Part shown: piece after piece, positions 62,274 to 64,000 of the stretch
Position numbering within the stretch: position 1 is the first letter of the stretch
Layout: each line of letters begins with the position of its first letter
Assembly: GCA_964473525.1 (NCBI GenBank)
Contig: CAYYPK010000003.1
Span: forward strand, 124,001 to 188,000
Origin: GCA-2687025 sp964473525
Lineage (GTDB): Bacteria > Poribacteria > WGA-4E > GCA-2687025
Length of the DNA: 64,000 bases
Reading direction: 5' to 3'
Program-made: the position numbers and the translations under genes
Notes under the pieces: generated by a model
Database searches by the model: none
What the model was told of the DNA's origin: nothing
What the model saw: the letters and a program-made list of their open reading frames with translations, nothing else

Positions 62274-64000
62274 TCACTCTACGACCAGGTCTTCAGGTGC
62301 GCCGTACGCGTCGTAGGCGTCCCCGGCCACAGCGCATTCGGCCGTCACCGCATCGCGACGCGTGGGAGCCTTCCTCTCGTCGAGCGTCTCGGCGAGCCGC
62401 ACGGGACGGGGAGCGATCCCAGCGACGAGATCCGACAGGTCGTACCGTCCGATGGCGCCCGGAACCATCACATTCACGTGGTAGTCGTACATCTCGTTCA
62501 GCGCGATGGACTTGTACGAGATGAGCGAGTTCCGAGCGACTACGGAGGCGACGCGCGAGTCCAGGAGGGCAGCGTGCAGAACCATCGGGCCGCCGATACC
62601 CACGCCGTGCAGACTCACGGCGGACGGGTCGACATCGCTACGTGACACGGCGTAGTCGACCGCGCGGACGATGTCGCGAACGCGCAGTCCGAGCAGCGGC
62701 TGCCCCAGCATGAAGCTTGTGTACGTGAGGTCAGTCTCGACGCCGTACCGCGCGTAGTAGTCGCCCCGATGTTCGTGCGTCGACTTCGTCTCACCCATGC
62801 CTCGCACGTCCACGGACACGACGACCACGCCGTCGCGCGCGAGCGACATGACCTCGTCCACATCGCCGGCCTTGCCGTCTTCGTGTACATAGACGACGCA
62901 CGGCGAGGCTCCGCCCGCGCCGTCGGGCTTGGCGACCAGCGCTGGGACGTGGATGCCAGGCTCAGACGTGAAGACGACCTTCTCCACAGTCACGCCACTC
63001 TCAGTGAAGCTCCCCAGCGCGCGGGCATCAAGCGGCCCGGCCGGGCGCTCCCATCCCAGAAGCTCCTGCACAGCTGCCAGCGTCGCGTCTCGGTGAGACT
63101 CGACCGCTGCGACGTCGCCTAGCGACGGTGGTGGACCGATCTTCGCCTCGGCCGCGTCTCGGTAGATGTCGAACACTGTCGTGCCGCCGAGGGACGTCAG
63201 CACCTGCCCGGTGTCCGTGCATTGCAGCGCCGCGTCGTCCTCGACCGCGATTTCGGGCTCGGCGTAGTCTGGCGTGGCTTCCCGCAGGTGTAGGTTCATC
63301 CACCGAATCATCCCCTCGCGGAGCCCGAGCGTGAAGCCGTGCTGCTCGTCCACTTCCACGATCTCGACGGCATCCGGGGCGCCGAGAGCGGCGTACACGG
63401 TCTCGAGTTCGGCGTGCGCCTCGCGGGCTCCCTCGATAGGGAAGAAATCGCGGATGGCGGCGCCGATCTGCACGGGTCGCGGAGCCATGACCGACAGCAG
63501 GTCCGAGTGGTCGATGCCGCGCGCGATCTGCGGAACGAAGTTCTGCTCGGGATCCGCAGTCACGCGTGAAAGGAACCGGCGCATGAGCGTGGTGATGTAG
63601 CAGTTCGGCGACCCGACGCGGATGCGGGGGTCGACGGCGCACAGGTACGTCGCCAGCGTCCCGCCGCCAGAGTTCCCCATGACGCCGAACCGTCCCGCGT
63701 CCACGTCGTCGCGCTCTTCGAGGTAGTCCAGGCTACGCATGCCGTCCCAAAGCCGGATCTGCGCCAGGTTGAGGCCGATGAGATAGCCCTGATTCCCCTG
63801 GTGGCAGTGCTCGCCAGTGCCGACGCCGATCAACGAGCCGCCGTCGTCGTCCAGCATCTGCAGCCGCTCGCCCTGTGAGATTGGGTCGTACGCGAGTACG
63901 GCATATCCCTGCTTCGCGGCGGAGATGTAGGCGCGCTGATACCCCTCGTACGCCTTCCCGTTGTGCGAGTGGCCGCAGGGGCTGAGAAGCGCAGGGTACG
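62274..64000 (-). CDS. double-domain alpha/beta-hydrolase (acetyl-xylan-esterase-like), N-terminus beyond window
   Basis: The frame is open to the window edge (YPALLSPCGHSHNGKAYEGY at its visible start), so the true N-terminus lies past 64000. The first domain has the nucleophile elbow FGVMGNSGGGTLATY with Ser intact, PRPVQIGAAIRDFFP, and a His in DEQHGFTLG. The second domain (last 280 residues) has the same fold, with VVVVSVDVRGMGETKS, but its elbow is LHGVGIGGPM, with Gly where Ser belongs, so it is probably inactive. The protein is an esterase of unknown substrate, sharing its architecture with the gene at 27730-29910, in which it is the first domain that lacks Ser. Confidence 0.82.
   Translation of the reverse strand, partial: YPALLSPCGHSHNGKAYEGYQRAYISAAKQGYAVLAYDPISQGERLQMLDDDGGSLIGVGTGEHCHQGNQGYLIGLNLAQIRLWDGMRSLDYLEERDDVDAGRFGVMGNSGGGTLATYLCAVDPRIRVGSPNCYITTLMRRFLSRVTADPEQNFVPQIARGIDHSDLLSVMAPRPVQIGAAIRDFFPIEGAREAHAELETVYAALGAPDAVEIVEVDEQHGFTLGLREGMIRWMNLHLREATPDYAEPEIAVEDDAALQCTDTGQVLTSLGGTTVFDIYRDAAEAKIGPPPSLGDVAAVESHRDATLAAVQELLGWERPAGPLDARALGSFTESGVTVEKVVFTSEPGIHVPALVAKPDGAGGASPCVVYVHEDGKAGDVDEVMSLARDGVVVVSVDVRGMGETKSTHEHRGDYYARYGVETDLTYTSFMLGQPLLGLRVRDIVRAVDYAVSRSDVDPSAVSLHGVGIGGPMVLHAALLDSRVASVVARNSLISYKSIALNEMYDYHVNVMVPGAIGRYDLSDLVAGIAPRPVRLAETLDERKAPTRRDAVTAECAVAGDAYDAYGAPEDLVVE

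Overview
The window is GC-rich (about two thirds G+C by eye), gene-dense bacterial DNA and looks like one contig of an uncultured marine-type bacterium. My best taxonomic guess is Candidatus Poribacteria or a close relative. The clearest pointer is the protein at 42658-43920: a dockerin-like pair of DxDGDG repeats followed by a C-terminal FlgD-like domain that opens NYPNPFNPETWIPFELDK. Supporting traits are three phytanoyl-CoA dioxygenase-like oxygenases, LamG-type secreted proteins with a Trp-containing C-terminal tail, a DUF6785-type membrane protein, an outer-membrane TonB receptor and abundant alpha/beta hydrolases. This is inference from family content; no rRNA or marker phylogeny is available here.

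Layout. 1-3886 (minus): oxidoreductase, S9 peptidase and the start of methylmalonate-semialdehyde dehydrogenase. 4060-11892 (plus): TonB receptor, a barrel-like protein of unknown function, a two-gene PIN-nuclease cassette and a DUF6785 membrane protein. 11925-15542 (minus): four genes chained by 4-base overlaps, three of them tandem secreted esterase paralogues. 15720-22284 (plus): nitrilase, HlyD-like lipoprotein, beta-lactamase-fold hydrolase, DUF2007 protein, alpha-L-fucosidase. 22277-27211 (minus): kinase-fold protein, LamG protein, amidohydrolase and a lone flagellin. 27730-31632: a double-domain hydrolase and two LamG paralogues. 31785-36131 (plus): a BlaI-type repressor with a palindromic operator candidate and a 1299-residue BlaR1-like fusion. 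36205-42282 (minus): formate-THF ligase, oxygenase, large sensor kinase. 42658-50711: secreted/structural proteins, FkbM methyltransferase, an enolase-superfamily enzyme and a tandem pair of DUF6263-like proteins with a leftover of the duplication between them. 51341-53383 (minus): sigma factor, arsenite methyltransferase and a deiodinase-like selenoprotein. 53439-56185: SGNH hydrolase plus a scarred segment holding a broken cyclase, a second oxygenase and a duplicated SGNH fragment. 57333-60252 (plus): nitrilase, polysaccharide deacetylase and oxygenase in one overlapping operon. 60221-62176 (minus): a three-gene overlapping cassette ending in a HEPN protein. 62274-64000 (minus): a double-domain hydrolase running off the window.

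The most notable points are these. (1) A UGA codon in the deiodinase-like gene reads as selenocysteine: it sits in the family motif FGSxT-U-PPF and is followed by a hairpin of the right size and distance for a bacterial SECIS. (2) Six signal-peptide-type proteins of several folds share a C-terminal tail of the form (D/E)P-x(4-8)-W-x-x-L-(K/R), which may be a sorting or processing tag. (3) There are two compact overlapping cassettes with toxin-type nuclease folds (PIN and HEPN) whose partners I cannot name. (4) The BlaR1-like protease is fused to repeats, a thioredoxin fold without cysteines and several carboxypeptidase-regulatory-like domains.

The overall picture is a heterotroph that takes up and breaks down complex organic matter (fucose-containing glycans, esters, amides, peptides), has one-carbon metabolism via formyl-THF and some arsenic/selenium biochemistry. 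No tRNA, rRNA, CRISPR array or insertion sequence was recognised.
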